Shown here: positions 25,001-50,400 of the stretch, one piece after another | How the letters are laid out: the number at the start of each line of letters is the position of its first letter | Position numbering within the stretch: the stretch's first letter is position 1 | NCBI RefSeq assembly: GCF_030936135.1 | Contig: NC_082604.1 | Location: 1,676,501 to 1,740,500 of the forward strand | Length of the DNA stretch: 64,000 nt | Direction: 5' to 3' | DNA from: Gavia stellata | Lineage: Eukaryota; Chordata; Aves; Gaviiformes; Gaviidae | The notes under the pieces: model-generated | The model's input: only the letters and a program-made list of their open reading frames with translations | Database searches by the model: none | What the model was told of the DNA's origin: nothing | Translations under genes and position numbers: made by a program

Positions 25001-25448
25001 TGACATCAAGTATTTCTCCTAACCAGCGGGGAAACTGGTTTGTGGCATTTCCTGAAAAACAAACTAACCATAATGACTCTGGAGTTGGAGCACAGCCTCA
25101 AAATTGACCCGTAGGTCCAAACAGGGGCTGAAAGAATGTTTCTGGAAAGACTGCCTCAGCTCTCCAGGTATCTGTCAGGCCTTGAGAGCCACAGGGAATG
25201 CTGAGCTGGTCCCACTCTGCCGTCGGCCACAGACACACTAGCAGAGCTGGCACTCGCACAGTGTGGCTTACAGCTGCTGCAAGCCCCATGCCGACCTGAG
25301 CTCCAGGGGACGAGTGACTCCCTCTTCCAGGAGAGACCCAGCATGGGGCAGGAGGGCTGGGATTTCCCCCAAATGCTTACACTGACCAGGTAAGCCAGCC
25401 CTGCAGAAGCCCCCTGATTTCTCCCTGCCCCTCCTGGCTACCTGAACA

Positions 25449-26160
25449 TTGAATCACAGGATGGTTTGGGTCAGAAGGGACCTTTAAAGACCATCTAGGC
25501 CACCCTCCCTGCCATGGGCAGGGACGTCTTTCATTAGGTCAGGTTGCTCAAAGCCCCGTCCAACCTGACCTTGAACACTTCCAATGGTGGGGTGTCCACA
25601 ACTTTTCTGGACAACGTGTTCCAGTGTCTCACCACCTTCATTGTAAATAATTTCTTCCTTATATCTAATCTAAATCTACCCTCTTTCATTTCAGAACCGT
25701 TGCCCCTTGTCCTGTCACCACAGGCCCCGGTAAAAGGTAGAGACCCCTGTGTGTATTGAAAGGCCACAGTATGGTCTTCTCGGACCCTTCTCTTCTCCAG
25801 GCTGAACAACCCCAACTCTCTCAGCCTCTTTCCATAGCAGAGTTGTTCCAGTCCTCTGACCATCTTTGTGGCCGTCCTTTGGACCGGCTGTAACAGGTCC
25901 ATGTCTGTCTTCTACTGGGCACCCCAGAACTGGACGCAGTACTGCAGGTCTCACCAGAGCAAAGAGGCAGAATCACCCCCCTCGATCTGCTGGCCATGCT
26001 GCTTTGGATGCAGCCCAGGATACGCTTGGCTTTCTGGGCTGCAATTGCACAGTGCCGGCTCACGTCCAATTTGTCACCCACCGGTACCCCCAAGTCTTTC
26101 TCCGCAGGGCTGCTCTCCATCCATTCACCGCCCAGCACCATTGTCTCCCATCTCTTGATG
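25449..26160 (-). mobile_element. CR1 LINE, 3' part with tail
   Basis: The left edge (GAATCACAGGATGGTTTGGG) is the reversed CR1 3' end. Moving right, the minus strand encodes CR1 ORF2 pieces in broken frames: [74 protein letters not shown] and [19 protein letters not shown]. It is 5'-truncated, as most CR1 copies are, and shows frameshifts. Confidence 0.9.
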
Positions 26161-26169
26161 GGCACCATT

Positions 26170-29100
26170 GCCAGTTCAGTGCCAGTCTCAGTCTCATGTC
26201 CTACCCTGGGCTATCGACAGAGGAGCAGGGAAGATGGTTCCCATCAGGGTGCTCTTCTTGCCTTCACCTGCTGCGGCATGACCTGTGGGGCCAGGATGGG
26301 ACAAGTACTTGAGCCCAGCTTTCGTGGTTGACCGCACTGATGTCCTTGTCTGGGCAGGCTCCAGCCTTCTCCAAGCCACAAACTAGAAATTCCCTTTTCT
26401 AGAGGGAAACAAGCCAACTCTATAGACAAACCAAAAGTCCTGGTGGGTGTATATTGCCCTCTGCCCTCAGCCCATCCCACCTCAAGGTTCGATTGATTCC
26501 TTTTTTTTGTTCTTGCATTTTCAGTGCTTTTTCTCCTTAATATCTCAAGGTGAGCTGGGTCTTCATCACACAATTGCCATCCTGGTGACCCCTGGGAACA
26601 GCAGCATTAGCTCCAAAAGCCTCCACTGCTGGACAGGAGCTCCTCTATGGAAATAACTGCTCCAAAGAGTTGGGCGAGATGCCCGTGTTGGTGTGGTGCC
26701 TTGATCGCAGCTTTCCCTCTCCCCAGTTAATGTTTTCCCCACACGCACACACAACCAGTGCTCAGCTCCAGCCTCCGTTCACCTGTGTTGGCTCCAGGAT
26801 GAGCTCTGCCGTGGGGAGCAGCCAGCACCGTGATAAAGCCGAGCCCTCTCCCAGACAGTCATGCCAGCTCTAACTTTATCCCAGCCCAATTACAACAAAT
26901 GTCCTTTCCTTAGGACACAACCAAAACTCCAGTCCAGCCTTGTCTCAACCACAAACCACAGCGTGGTTTGTAGTAATAAGGGAGATGTAGAAATAAGCAG
27001 TATTATTTTACCTTCAATTTTACTGAGCGTGGGGCCAAGCCCTGTTCTTTCCTTGGGGTTCAGATGTGTTTATGCACCGCCAATGACCCGTGGTTGGTCA
27101 GAGGGTGTGTTAATTTGTATTTCTTCATCATTCGTGTAATTTTTAGCAGCATCCTTTTTCTGAAAACAGAACAGCCAGGGTCCGTAGTGTTGCAATACAA
27201 CGAACTTGTGATGTGTAATAATAATTCAGCTCGTTTCATGAAGATGTACACTACAGAAAGCTTGATGCTTTCTGGATAAGAAGGACAAAGTCTGAGAGGC
27301 ACTGGCTTAGCTCTGTCCTTTCTAGTAAAGCTGCTCCTGCTTGCATGAGCCAGAGCATTAACCTCTTACCTTGAAAGACAACAAGAATTTCCATCATTAG
27401 TAAGAATTGGCCCTCGCTGTTCAACCTCAGCTTTGTCAGCCAGATGATAGATGCATTTGGGCACGGGAGGAGCTCTCTTTTTGCACAAAGTTGTGCACCC
27501 AGGAAGTGAGGTATGGATCTAACTAGAACTTGTAGAAGCATGTGTGTGTATTTAGTGAGAGAGAGGACCTGCTGTGTGAATAAGCATGCGTTTTCTAAAA
27601 CAAAATTTGGAAAAGCAGTTGTCTGATAGACATTCAGGGGAAGAATTTGGTTGCACCAAGAAGTTTATCCCTCCTGGACTCGAAAAGGAAGACATTTTGC
27701 AGCTGGAGGCCACCTAGAATACTTTGCCTTTTCCATCCAAGGCTTCCCTTGGTGAGATGTAATCCTCAGAAAGAAGCATCTTGGAGGCCTTTTGGGTCCT
27801 TTGGAAATCAAGGTCTGAGCCTTCAAGCCCAGGTGGCCTAGAGGACACATCACCAATCTGCTGTGCTTCTGCCATTGGGTACCTCCAAGGCAAGCTGTGT
27901 GTTGAAAGAGTTTCTTCTCGCCAGAGCTGCTCTGCGACAGGCTGGAGCAGCGGATCTTGGCCACAGGAGGCAAAGCTGCTGAAGCAGCAGCCACAAGATG
28001 GGCGCACACCAGGAGGTGAATGGAAATCCATCGTGGAGAAAGGTAGGATTTGACAGCATCAAAACGAGTTATAGAAGCTGTTCTGTATGGCTGGACATCC
28101 GAAAATCCAGGACGTTACTGGTAAGGGCTGGCGGACCAGAGGTAAGCAGCAAAATCTATTGCAGTCCAAGGCTCTTCCTTCACCCCTGGATTTGCCCTGA
28201 TGCCATCTGGGAGGGCAAGGGAAAGAGGCGTAGAGTGAAAACCACCCATCACATCACAGCCATACCCTCAACACATACAGAGAGTGCATTGGGGATGCAG
28301 GTGCAATTTGAGAGGGGTGAGAGGAGCAGGGGGTGGTCCATGTAAAAAAGGCTGGGAACCATGTGCAGAAGGCAAGATAGTATGGTCTTTTCCAGCGACT
28401 GTTTCTTGAACAGATCCTTTATGTTTTCCAAACTTTCTTCGGCATCTTCCCCCTTCATTTGTCATGTGGCAAAAATACCTTTATCTGCTCTGGAGAGTGT
28501 TGTAACTACTTAGTTTGTGGAGTCAAGATGTCCAAATATTTTCACCATTATTTATGTGCTCAGAGATCTTTGATTTTTCAGTGGCACTGCAATTTCTACG
28601 CTCTCTTGGGCTATCGGTTAGAAGAGGCATTTTGGAACAAATCAACAAAAAGCTATGGAACAACTGTGTAGGACAGGTTCCTGTGAGCCCTTGTGCCTCT
28701 TCTTCCCATGGATGAGGCTACTCTGAGTGAGGCAAGGATTGGTGAGACCCACGGGGAGCTGGGGATGGATTTCAGTGGCATCTGCATGTCTCAGTGGAGG
28801 AAGACTTTGGAGGGCTACAGCTTGCTGGAGTAAATATGGATGGGAGATCTTTTAAAAGGGAAGGAAGGCTTGCGGTGGGAGCAAGTCAGTCCCCCCCCCA
28901 GCTGCAGTGTGTTTGGAGATGCTCTGGACACAAGAAGTGCTGCTCTTCTGGGAAAGCAGGGGATGAAGGGATGAGAAGTAGGAACTATCCATGCTGAAGA
29001 AACTGCTGAAGATGATGCTGAGATAACCAGCATGGCCATGAGTGCCTCTCACTCAGCCTGCAGGGACCTCCAGCAGCCAGAGTCACAGGTAGGGCAGGCT

Positions 29101-30350
29101 CACGGTCCCACAGTGGAGGTGGTCATTGCCTGAAGGTCTCCAGCAACCCCCTTCCCTGGGTCACTTCGTAGAGCCGTATCCTTGACCTGACACTGGGCTG
29201 CCACCTGCACTGAAACCACTCTGGCCACCACCACGCACCTGCAGGTCGCTGTGCCCTGAGCCTGCTGGGAAGAGGGACAAGAGCCAAGGCAGGGTGCATC
29301 CAGCCAACCTCAGCCAGGAGCTTGCTGTGGGCAAGCCCACGGCACTGCTACGTGGAGGGTGCAGGCTATGGGAGAGGAAGGACCTGTGCAGGGGACCTAG
29401 AAGATCACAAAGGGAGGCTGGTGCTCTTGAGAGCAAACCTAGGAGCTGGACCTCACCGCTGGGCTTCCTACGGCACTCTTGTAGCTTGTGTCGGGTGGAG
29501 ACGGTGTGTGGACCAGCTCTAGCAGCTGCTGTCTAGGGATGCTGCCAGAGCTTGTGGGCTAGCTGATGTGGTCCAGGGACTCTCGTTTAGTGTGCATGTG
29601 CCAAAGTCAACCTGAAGCTGGTCTTGTAGCCTGCAGCAAGGATTAGGACATTGAGCCTGTCAGACCTTCATAAACCTGGCCATGCCCCACCGGTCCTGGC
29701 TGCAGGGAGATAAATCAGGAGTGATACAATTGGATGGAGAGGCTTTGCAGAGGAAGGGGGAGGAGGGTGACTGCTAATCTCAGCATTTTTTTCCCAGGTT
29801 CATCCCAAGAACTTAACAAAGGTGCAGCTGTCTGGTCGCTGCCATTGACTTTCTTTGCCTGTGGAAGGAGCTTGCCAGATCATGTGTAAGGAACATTTAC
29901 TGCCTTTCAACCTCATTGCCATTGCCAAGAGAGCGCAAGGGAGCGGGCAGGCACTCAGCGTGCTGCAAGCCAAAGGGCGATGGGCATGACAGCAGCAGTT
30001 ACTGGCAAACTTGCAAAACTCAGGGCTGGATCCAGCAGGGACTTGCTGAGATTAGGCTGGGCAAGGCAGGGGGTGGCTAGCACAAAGAAAATAGTCCCTC
30101 CTGTGGTGTTTCAACACGCAGGGGAATTCAAATGTCACAACTTGGGAATTTTCCATCTGAAGCCCCTTGTAAAATGAAAAGCACCTTGCCCTGCTCTGAC
30201 TCCTGCCTGCGGAGGGGTTCAGTAATAAAGTGAAAGGCTTCCTAAAAATGGTCTGATCCAGGGAGGGGGGTGATTTAGGAGCTATTGAGAAACAAGGAAG
30301 GACAAACAGTGTTAGGTCATTGCTTCTGCAAACACAGCCAGGGCTGTTCC
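26170..30350. other. Intergenic stretch upstream of ovotransferrin
   Basis: No gene was recognised. The interval should contain distal regulatory DNA for ovotransferrin, but I cannot assign elements except close to the TATA box. A run of eight Cs lies near 28893. Confidence 0.4.
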
Positions 30351-30360
30351 TCTATAAAAG
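30314..30360 (+). promoter_or_regulatory. Ovotransferrin core promoter
   Basis: A canonical TATAAAAG at 30353-30360 places transcription start near 30385 and gives a 5'UTR of about 75 nt, close to the length I recall for the chicken gene. Just upstream lies an AGGTCA nuclear-receptor half-site (30314-30319). It abuts ATTGCTTCTGCAAAC (30319-30333), two C/EBP-like half-sites. Binding by these factors is inferred from motif only. Confidence 0.75.
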
Positions 30361-30459
30361 GGGGAGAAAGCGGTTCCAGAGCCATCACAGACTTGGAGGG
30401 GACAGTCTGTGACCAAGGCTGCTGCACCCCCTCCTCGGCAACTGACTCCCAGCTCAAGG

Positions 30460-44947
<14,488 letters not shown>

Positions 44948-45155
44948 GGAAATGGAAAGGACCCTTGCTGGAGGAGAAGGAAACTTCAAGCTGTGACTGC
45001 TCTCGTGCCCTCAGCACCGAACACCGACCCGCAGAGGGCCCTCTGCCTTCACTACTTTCTCTGCCCTTCCTCATCACTCTGAAAGTGGCTCTTTGAGACT
45101 TTATCGTTCTCTGCTGCCATTACAGCAAGAAATAAAATCTCAAATCTAAATGGGT
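44948..45155 (+). terminator. TF: Ovotransferrin 3'UTR and poly(A) signal
   Basis: AATAAA at 45131-45136 follows the TAA by 184 nt. The cleavage site is expected about 20 nt later. The UTR is short, as expected for a highly expressed secretory transcript. Confidence 0.85.
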
Positions 45156-46255
45156 GTCCTGAGATTTTTGAAAACGTTCCTTAAGCCCATTCCTTCCTCA
45201 GTACCTCTCGCTGTAGGACAGTGCCAGATACCAACGTGGCTCTTGCCACTTAAGACTATTGCTGCCCATTAGAGAAATTCGTTTCAACATTTGCCAAAGC
45301 AAAATGGATTAAATATGCCCTAGAGCCTAATTAACAGTTGTTTTGTACTATCTGTGCTTTTGCTTCACCCAGATTATCCCATTATCTCCCCAGCAGTTGA
45401 GAGTTGTCCAGTGTGGTTGGGACACAGGAAGAGAGAGAGTGTTTATGTCAGGGAAGCTGAAGGGTAGAGAAGGAAAAATACCAAACAACCCCAAAAAAAT
45501 ACAGTGGTTGTACGATGGAAAGTGTGAATAGAAATCACTCCATCTCATGTCTCAGCTGGCTGGATCTGAGCCATTTCCACAAGGCAGAACTCTTAAAACA
45601 CGTAAGTATTTTGATGGGGGAGAGTCCAGGCTTACACCTCCTTTCTGAAAAAAATCTAGGACTTACTTAGAAACATGAGTTTTGGTAGAGTTTTGGTAGT
45701 CTGTCTGATGTGCTGCTGACCTGCAAACAAACATGTAGGTTGGCAGCCTGACTCTGATCCACAGTGAAAATAAAAAAGCAAGACAAAAAGGTCTGCTGAG
45801 GCTCTCTGCTTCAAAGGAACAGAGACTGGGGTAATCCAGCAGGTCCCAACCCTGTTGGCAAGGCAGGCATGGAAAAGCTGCTGAGGGCAGAAACATTCTA
45901 AGAGCTTCTGGCGTTGAGGGAATGGATATTTTGATGGGCTCACAGTGATGATTTTTGGATGCATATGGTATGTGTTGTGAGAAGTCCGCTAGCCTGACTG
46001 AAGATCGCCTTGGAAGACAGAAATGTAGAGTGTGATGGGAAGCAATGAAATTTAGTTCCTCACATTGAGGTAGGATGAAGTATACTGGACAGATGGCTTG
46101 TTCTTAAAAACTAACAAAGAAAGAGATACAGTGCCTCTAAGAGCCTGCTGCTACAACTAGCTATGGCTACGGTTTGAAAACTTTCCCCAAGAAAAGCTGC
46201 ATCATCTGTGCTCCGGATCAGGTGTAACCCCTCGTCCCGTAAGTAGAAGGCATGG
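45156..46255. other. Spacer between ovotransferrin and the SRPRB promoter region
   Basis: No open frame with family features was found, and I recognise no repeat in this part. Confidence 0.5.
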
Positions 46256-46261
46256 AAAAAA

Positions 46262-46745
46262 GGAACCTCGCTAGAGGATCACAGACTAACTCAAGTGGGA
46301 CGGGACCTCTGGGGGTCTCCAGCCCAACCTCCTGCTCAAAGAAAGGTGTCAACCAGGTTGCTCAGGGCTTGACCCAGTCAGGCACTGAAAACCTCTGGGG
46401 ATGGAGACTCCATGACCACCCTGGGCAACCTGTCCCACTGCTTGACAGCCCTCAAGGGGAAGAAGTTCCTCTCCCACCCACTGTGAACCTCTCTTGTTTC
46501 AATGTATTCCCACCGCTCCTCATCCTGCACTACCGTGAAAAGCCTGGCTCTGTCTTCCTGAAGCCTGGTACAAATGTGGCCACCTCTCCTCCAGGCTCAG
46601 CAGGCCCTGGTCCCTCAGCCTCACCCCCCGGGGCGAGACTCCAGCCCCCCCGTCCATCGTGGTGGCTCTGTGCCGAGCGTGCCATCGTTCACGGATGTAT
46701 GCTTGAACCGGGGACCCAAAACCAGGCGCGGTACCTAGATGTGAC
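46262..46745 (-). mobile_element. CR1 LINE fragment upstream of SRPRB
   Basis: On the plus strand the element appears reversed: GGGACGGGACCTCTGGGGGT, CAGCCCAACCTCCTGCTCAA, GGGCAACCTGTCCCACTGC, CCCTCAAGGGGAAGAAGTTC and later CCACCTCTCCTCCAGGCTC. This is the reverse complement of CR1 ORF2 end and 3'UTR. Confidence 0.85.
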
Positions 46746-46753
46746 CAAACATC

Positions 46754-46790
46754 TCAAGATGTTTGAGTCTCAAACCAGGGACCTGCTGCT
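46754..46790 (+). pseudogene. Duplicated scrap of ovotransferrin exon 16
   Basis: Bases 46754-46777 are identical, over 24 nt, to 44327-44350 in exon 16 of ovotransferrin. The similarity continues as GGGACCTGCTG against AGGACCTTCTG. The frame would read MFESQTRDLL. Sequence on either side does not match the exon, so this is a very short remnant or insertion. Confidence 0.7.
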
Positions 46791-46899
46791 GGGCAGAGAG
46801 GGGGCAATCACCTCCCGGCCCTCCATGGCTCTCAGGCCATTGCAGCCGCCCCCAGCACCTTGCCGTGCGTTAACCCCCCCTCATGCGGTAAAGGCAGCG

Positions 46900-47480
46900 T
46901 GTTCCCCCACCTCCAGGGCCAGTCCGAGCCACGGAGCCCAGGGCTGGCCCCAGCCCGCCTCCCCTTTCCCGCCTCCCCCTTCCCTCCTCCTCAGCAGCCG
47001 CGGCCGCGGGGACTCCCCCTCCCCGGGAACTACAACTCCCGTCAGCCCCCGCGCCCCCGCCTGCCGGCACCCTTGCGCGCAACGCCCGTCCTTCCCGGCA
47101 GGCGGCGGGGCCGGAAGCGGAAGTGAGGGGGTACGGCGACGTGTGCGCGGGGGCAGCTATGGCGGGGAGGCTGGAGCCGCACCTGGAGGCGCTGCGGCGG
47201 GAGCTGCGGGCGCCCGACCCCACCGTGCTCTCCGTTCTCCTGGCGCTGCTCGCCGTAGCCATCACGCTCCGTGAGTTGCGGCCCGCGGGGAAACCCACCC
47301 CCGCCCGTCGCGCCCTGGGGGCCTGCCGGGGAGCGCCGGTCCCCAGGCCGCGCTCGCTGAGGGGGCGCCGGTGCCGCCAGCGGCGGGCTGAGGTGCTCCC
47401 TCCTCTCTCCCGCAGTGATCTGGAGGTTCGTGCAGGGCAGGAGGAGCAGCCGGAAGGCGGTGCTGCTGCTGGGCCTCTGC
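46900..47480 (+). promoter_or_regulatory. SRPRB: CpG-island promoter of SRPRB
   Basis: The interval is very GC- and CpG-rich and lacks a TATA box. It contains AACTACAACTCCC at 47028-47040, which fits the ACTACAAYTCCC core bound by ZNF143 and THAP11. Two overlapping ETS-type sites (CCGGAAGCGGAAGTG, 47111-47125) lie about 35 nt before the start codon. This is the usual architecture of a housekeeping promoter. Confidence 0.8.
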
Positions 47481-50400
47481 GACGCGGGGAAGACGCTGCT
47501 TTTCGCGCGGGTGAGCGGAGAACCGGGGGGGGGGGGGGGGGTGTCATAGCGGCCGCGAAAGGAGCCGCAGGCGGAGGAGCTGCCCGGCTGCAGCCACCCT
47601 GGCAGCCGTCTGGCGTCCTCTCCTACGGAGGTGAAGGTGCTCCGAAGGATTTGCAGGCACACTGTCTTCTTGTTTGAGCAACGTGGAGATTCCGTGTATA
47701 AATAGATTTTCTTAATGAGTGTTTTGTTAAAGTCTTTGGGGGAAAAATACCCCTTGAAATTGTTTCACGAGTGTAAGTTGAAATCAGGTGTCTGAAGTCT
47801 GTTACCCCTTACAGATCATTTTAGTTTCTGAGTGGATGAAATGTGATGCCAGCGTTCCTCCAGCCTCCTTTTTCTGAAAATGACTTTTTTCCACAGCTGT
47901 TAACAGGCAAATACCGCGATACCCAGACTTCGATAACGGACAGCTCCGCAGTTTACCGAGTCAGGAACGACAAGGTGAGCGGGCAGGTTTTCGGCTGTAA
48001 CTTGTGCGTGGTTGCTGCAGCCAGCTGGTGCCTCTGTTTTTCTGCTCCCTGTGCTAAACCTGGCTTGATGCTTTTTGCGCTGCTCGGTCTTCCCAGCTTG
48101 AAATCAGTCCCCAGTTTGGTCTGAGTGTGGGATAGGATTTTTCTAGGCAATGCGTGCTGAGAAAGTAGGAAAATACTGGGAGGTATTAGGGACTCCTCGT
48201 CTCCGCAAGTTCTTTTTTCTTTGCTTGTCAAATTGTGAAACCTTTTTGAGTGAAAACCACGTCTGTGTATCGGGTTTTGAAAGCTGGGTAGCGTGTGGTA
48301 GTTTTTTTCTATAGAAGAGGAAAAGGAGCTGCTTTTACAAGTGGTGTAAAATACACAGCACCGTGGGGACAGTGGTGTGGTTCGGAGCAGAGCGAGATTT
48401 GTGAAGGAACATTGTTCTGTCGTGTTTGGTTTATTTGCTTGGCAGTAATTTCTATGTCTCCCAAGAAAACCTGAATTTAAAAGCTTTAGCAGGCTTAAAA
48501 AGAGTCTCCAGCTGAACTTCATATGGTCTCAAAAAGAGGTTTGGTTACTTTCAGTCCTGGGCTGCCACAGACCTACTTATTTTCCATTTATGGTGATCTC
48601 TTCAGTTTCAGAAGAGTTTCTTTCTCTTGCTGGGTGCACATGTGGCAGTGAAAGCAGCAAGTGGGCAGCACATTACGTGCTGGTGAATTGTAAAAGCAGA
48701 GGATGTTTTTGTGGCTTCTGTTTAGCAATCTTCACTAACAGTGGTGATAATAAGGGGTTAAAAACTTAGTAAAGGGACGTGCAGGGCTGTTTTTTTTTGT
48801 ATTTGTTTTTCTAAAATTGAGTAGACAGGAGGTATTTGGAGGGGGAGAGGTGCTGGAATGCTGCGATGCAGACTGTTGCTTTTCTTTTTTTAAATTGTAG
48901 ACGAGGTTTCCGTTAAAATCCAAGAGCAGTGAGTAGGTAGAGTCTTGTGTAGTCTTCTCTCCCCTCTTGAGAACAACGAGCGTTATCTTGAGAATGGTGA
49001 CGTGGCCCTACTTGGCCACATCTCGATCAGGAGCGTGTGAGAGGCATTCATTCTCTTTAATGTCACTGCTCTCTCTGGACAGCAACCTGTGGAAAGGGAA
49101 ACGTTTGCAGCGTTCAATTAAAAAAGTCTCTTGCAAGGGCATTTTTGTGTTATCCCCAGCAAAGTTATGCATATTTAGGTGGACCTGCAGTTGGGTAGAT
49201 TCTGTGTGTGAATAGATACCTTGATTCAGAGACTGTGGGATTAGTATTCTGTATCAGGGACTTGCAGGACAGGAGTTCGTGGTTTTGCTGTGCAGAGATC
49301 TACTTGCTGTCAGGCACAGTGTAGATCTGCTGGTGTACCGAGAGAGGTGAGTGACGAAGCTTTGTCACTCGCATTGTGCGTGTGGTAGTTGTAGGGGGGG
49401 TACTGTGGATGAGAAACGGGTTGAACATTCTCTTTTCTCTGTGGTTCATGCGCTGTCCTCTCAGCTCTGGTGGGTGTTTTGCTGGTGTTGGCACCCTCCT
49501 TACTGAGTCCTGGCCGTGAATGTTGTTCCTCGGCATTTCTTTTGCCTGTCAGAATTGTTTGAGCTGGTGGAGAGGCTGCACCTCGCGGAGAGTTGCGTGC
49601 TTCTGCGTGGTATGGGGATTCACTCGCCCACTGCTGCCCCAGCACCAGGCTAGCTGGAATCCACCATCAGACTGGTTTTCCCTGGTCCATGATCACAGGT
49701 ATCCCAAGATTAGGTGTTGCTAATACCATCTCGCTTCCGTTCCCAGAGCGCTAACGTGACCTTAATCGACCTTCCAGGCCATGAGAGTTTGCGGCTTCAG
49801 TTCTTGGAGAGGTTCAAGGCTGCAGCCAGGTAACTTGGAGAGGACTGGCAGGGGAGGAGGGGGCAAGTGATGTTTTGGACAGGGATAAACCAAATGATGG
49901 TGCTGGGGATGCTGTGAGCTGGGCTGGATTCAATCTGTGTGGTGGTGCCCTGAGAATCAGAGCTCTGCCATGGGATAGTGGGGGTTGGTTATTGTTCTGC
50001 TTTCCTGTGTTCATAGTGCATCAGGAGGCAAAGCAAATGTAGCGGGGAGAGTTTGGGGGACGTGATGTATCCATGGGGCAGAGAGGGAAAGATTTCCTGC
50101 TGCACCTGGACACGGGGCATATTTCAGCCAGCACACGCTAACCTGCTCTTGGGTTGGATGAGATCAGTTGTGGAAACAAATGTATTAGCCCAGGCTGGAA
50201 TACTTGCAGGAGAAGGTGGTTGCAGAGCTTCACGCCCAGCACATGTTCTTTCCTCCAGAGCCATCGTGTTTGTTGTGGACAGTGTGGCCTTCCAGCGGGA
50301 GGTAAAAGATGTGGCAGAGTTCCTGTACCAGGTCCTGGTCGATAGCACTGTGCTCAAAAACGCACCTGCGCTGCTGGTCGCTTGCAATAAGCAAGGTATT

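Larger units (their letters stand above)
14040..25448. other. Long intergenic stretch, no gene recognised
   Basis: I saw no convincing exon, RNA gene or element terminus apart from the microsatellite at 16659 and an old possible CR1 scrap near 18870. The 261-codon plus frame at 15214-15999 and the 256-codon minus frame at 20932-21702 have no domain signature and biased low-complexity composition. Confidence 0.4.

Noticed and set aside
3279-30350. Search for a second transferrin-like gene or TOPBP1 exons upstream of ovotransferrin
   Set aside because: None of the conserved transferrin motifs (SCHT, LDGG, SGYSGAF) and no BRCT-like segment was seen.
46252-47274. 340-codon open frame running into SRPRB exon 1
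   Set aside because: It is a read-through of a reversed CR1 copy and the CpG island, and is out of frame with the SRPRB start.
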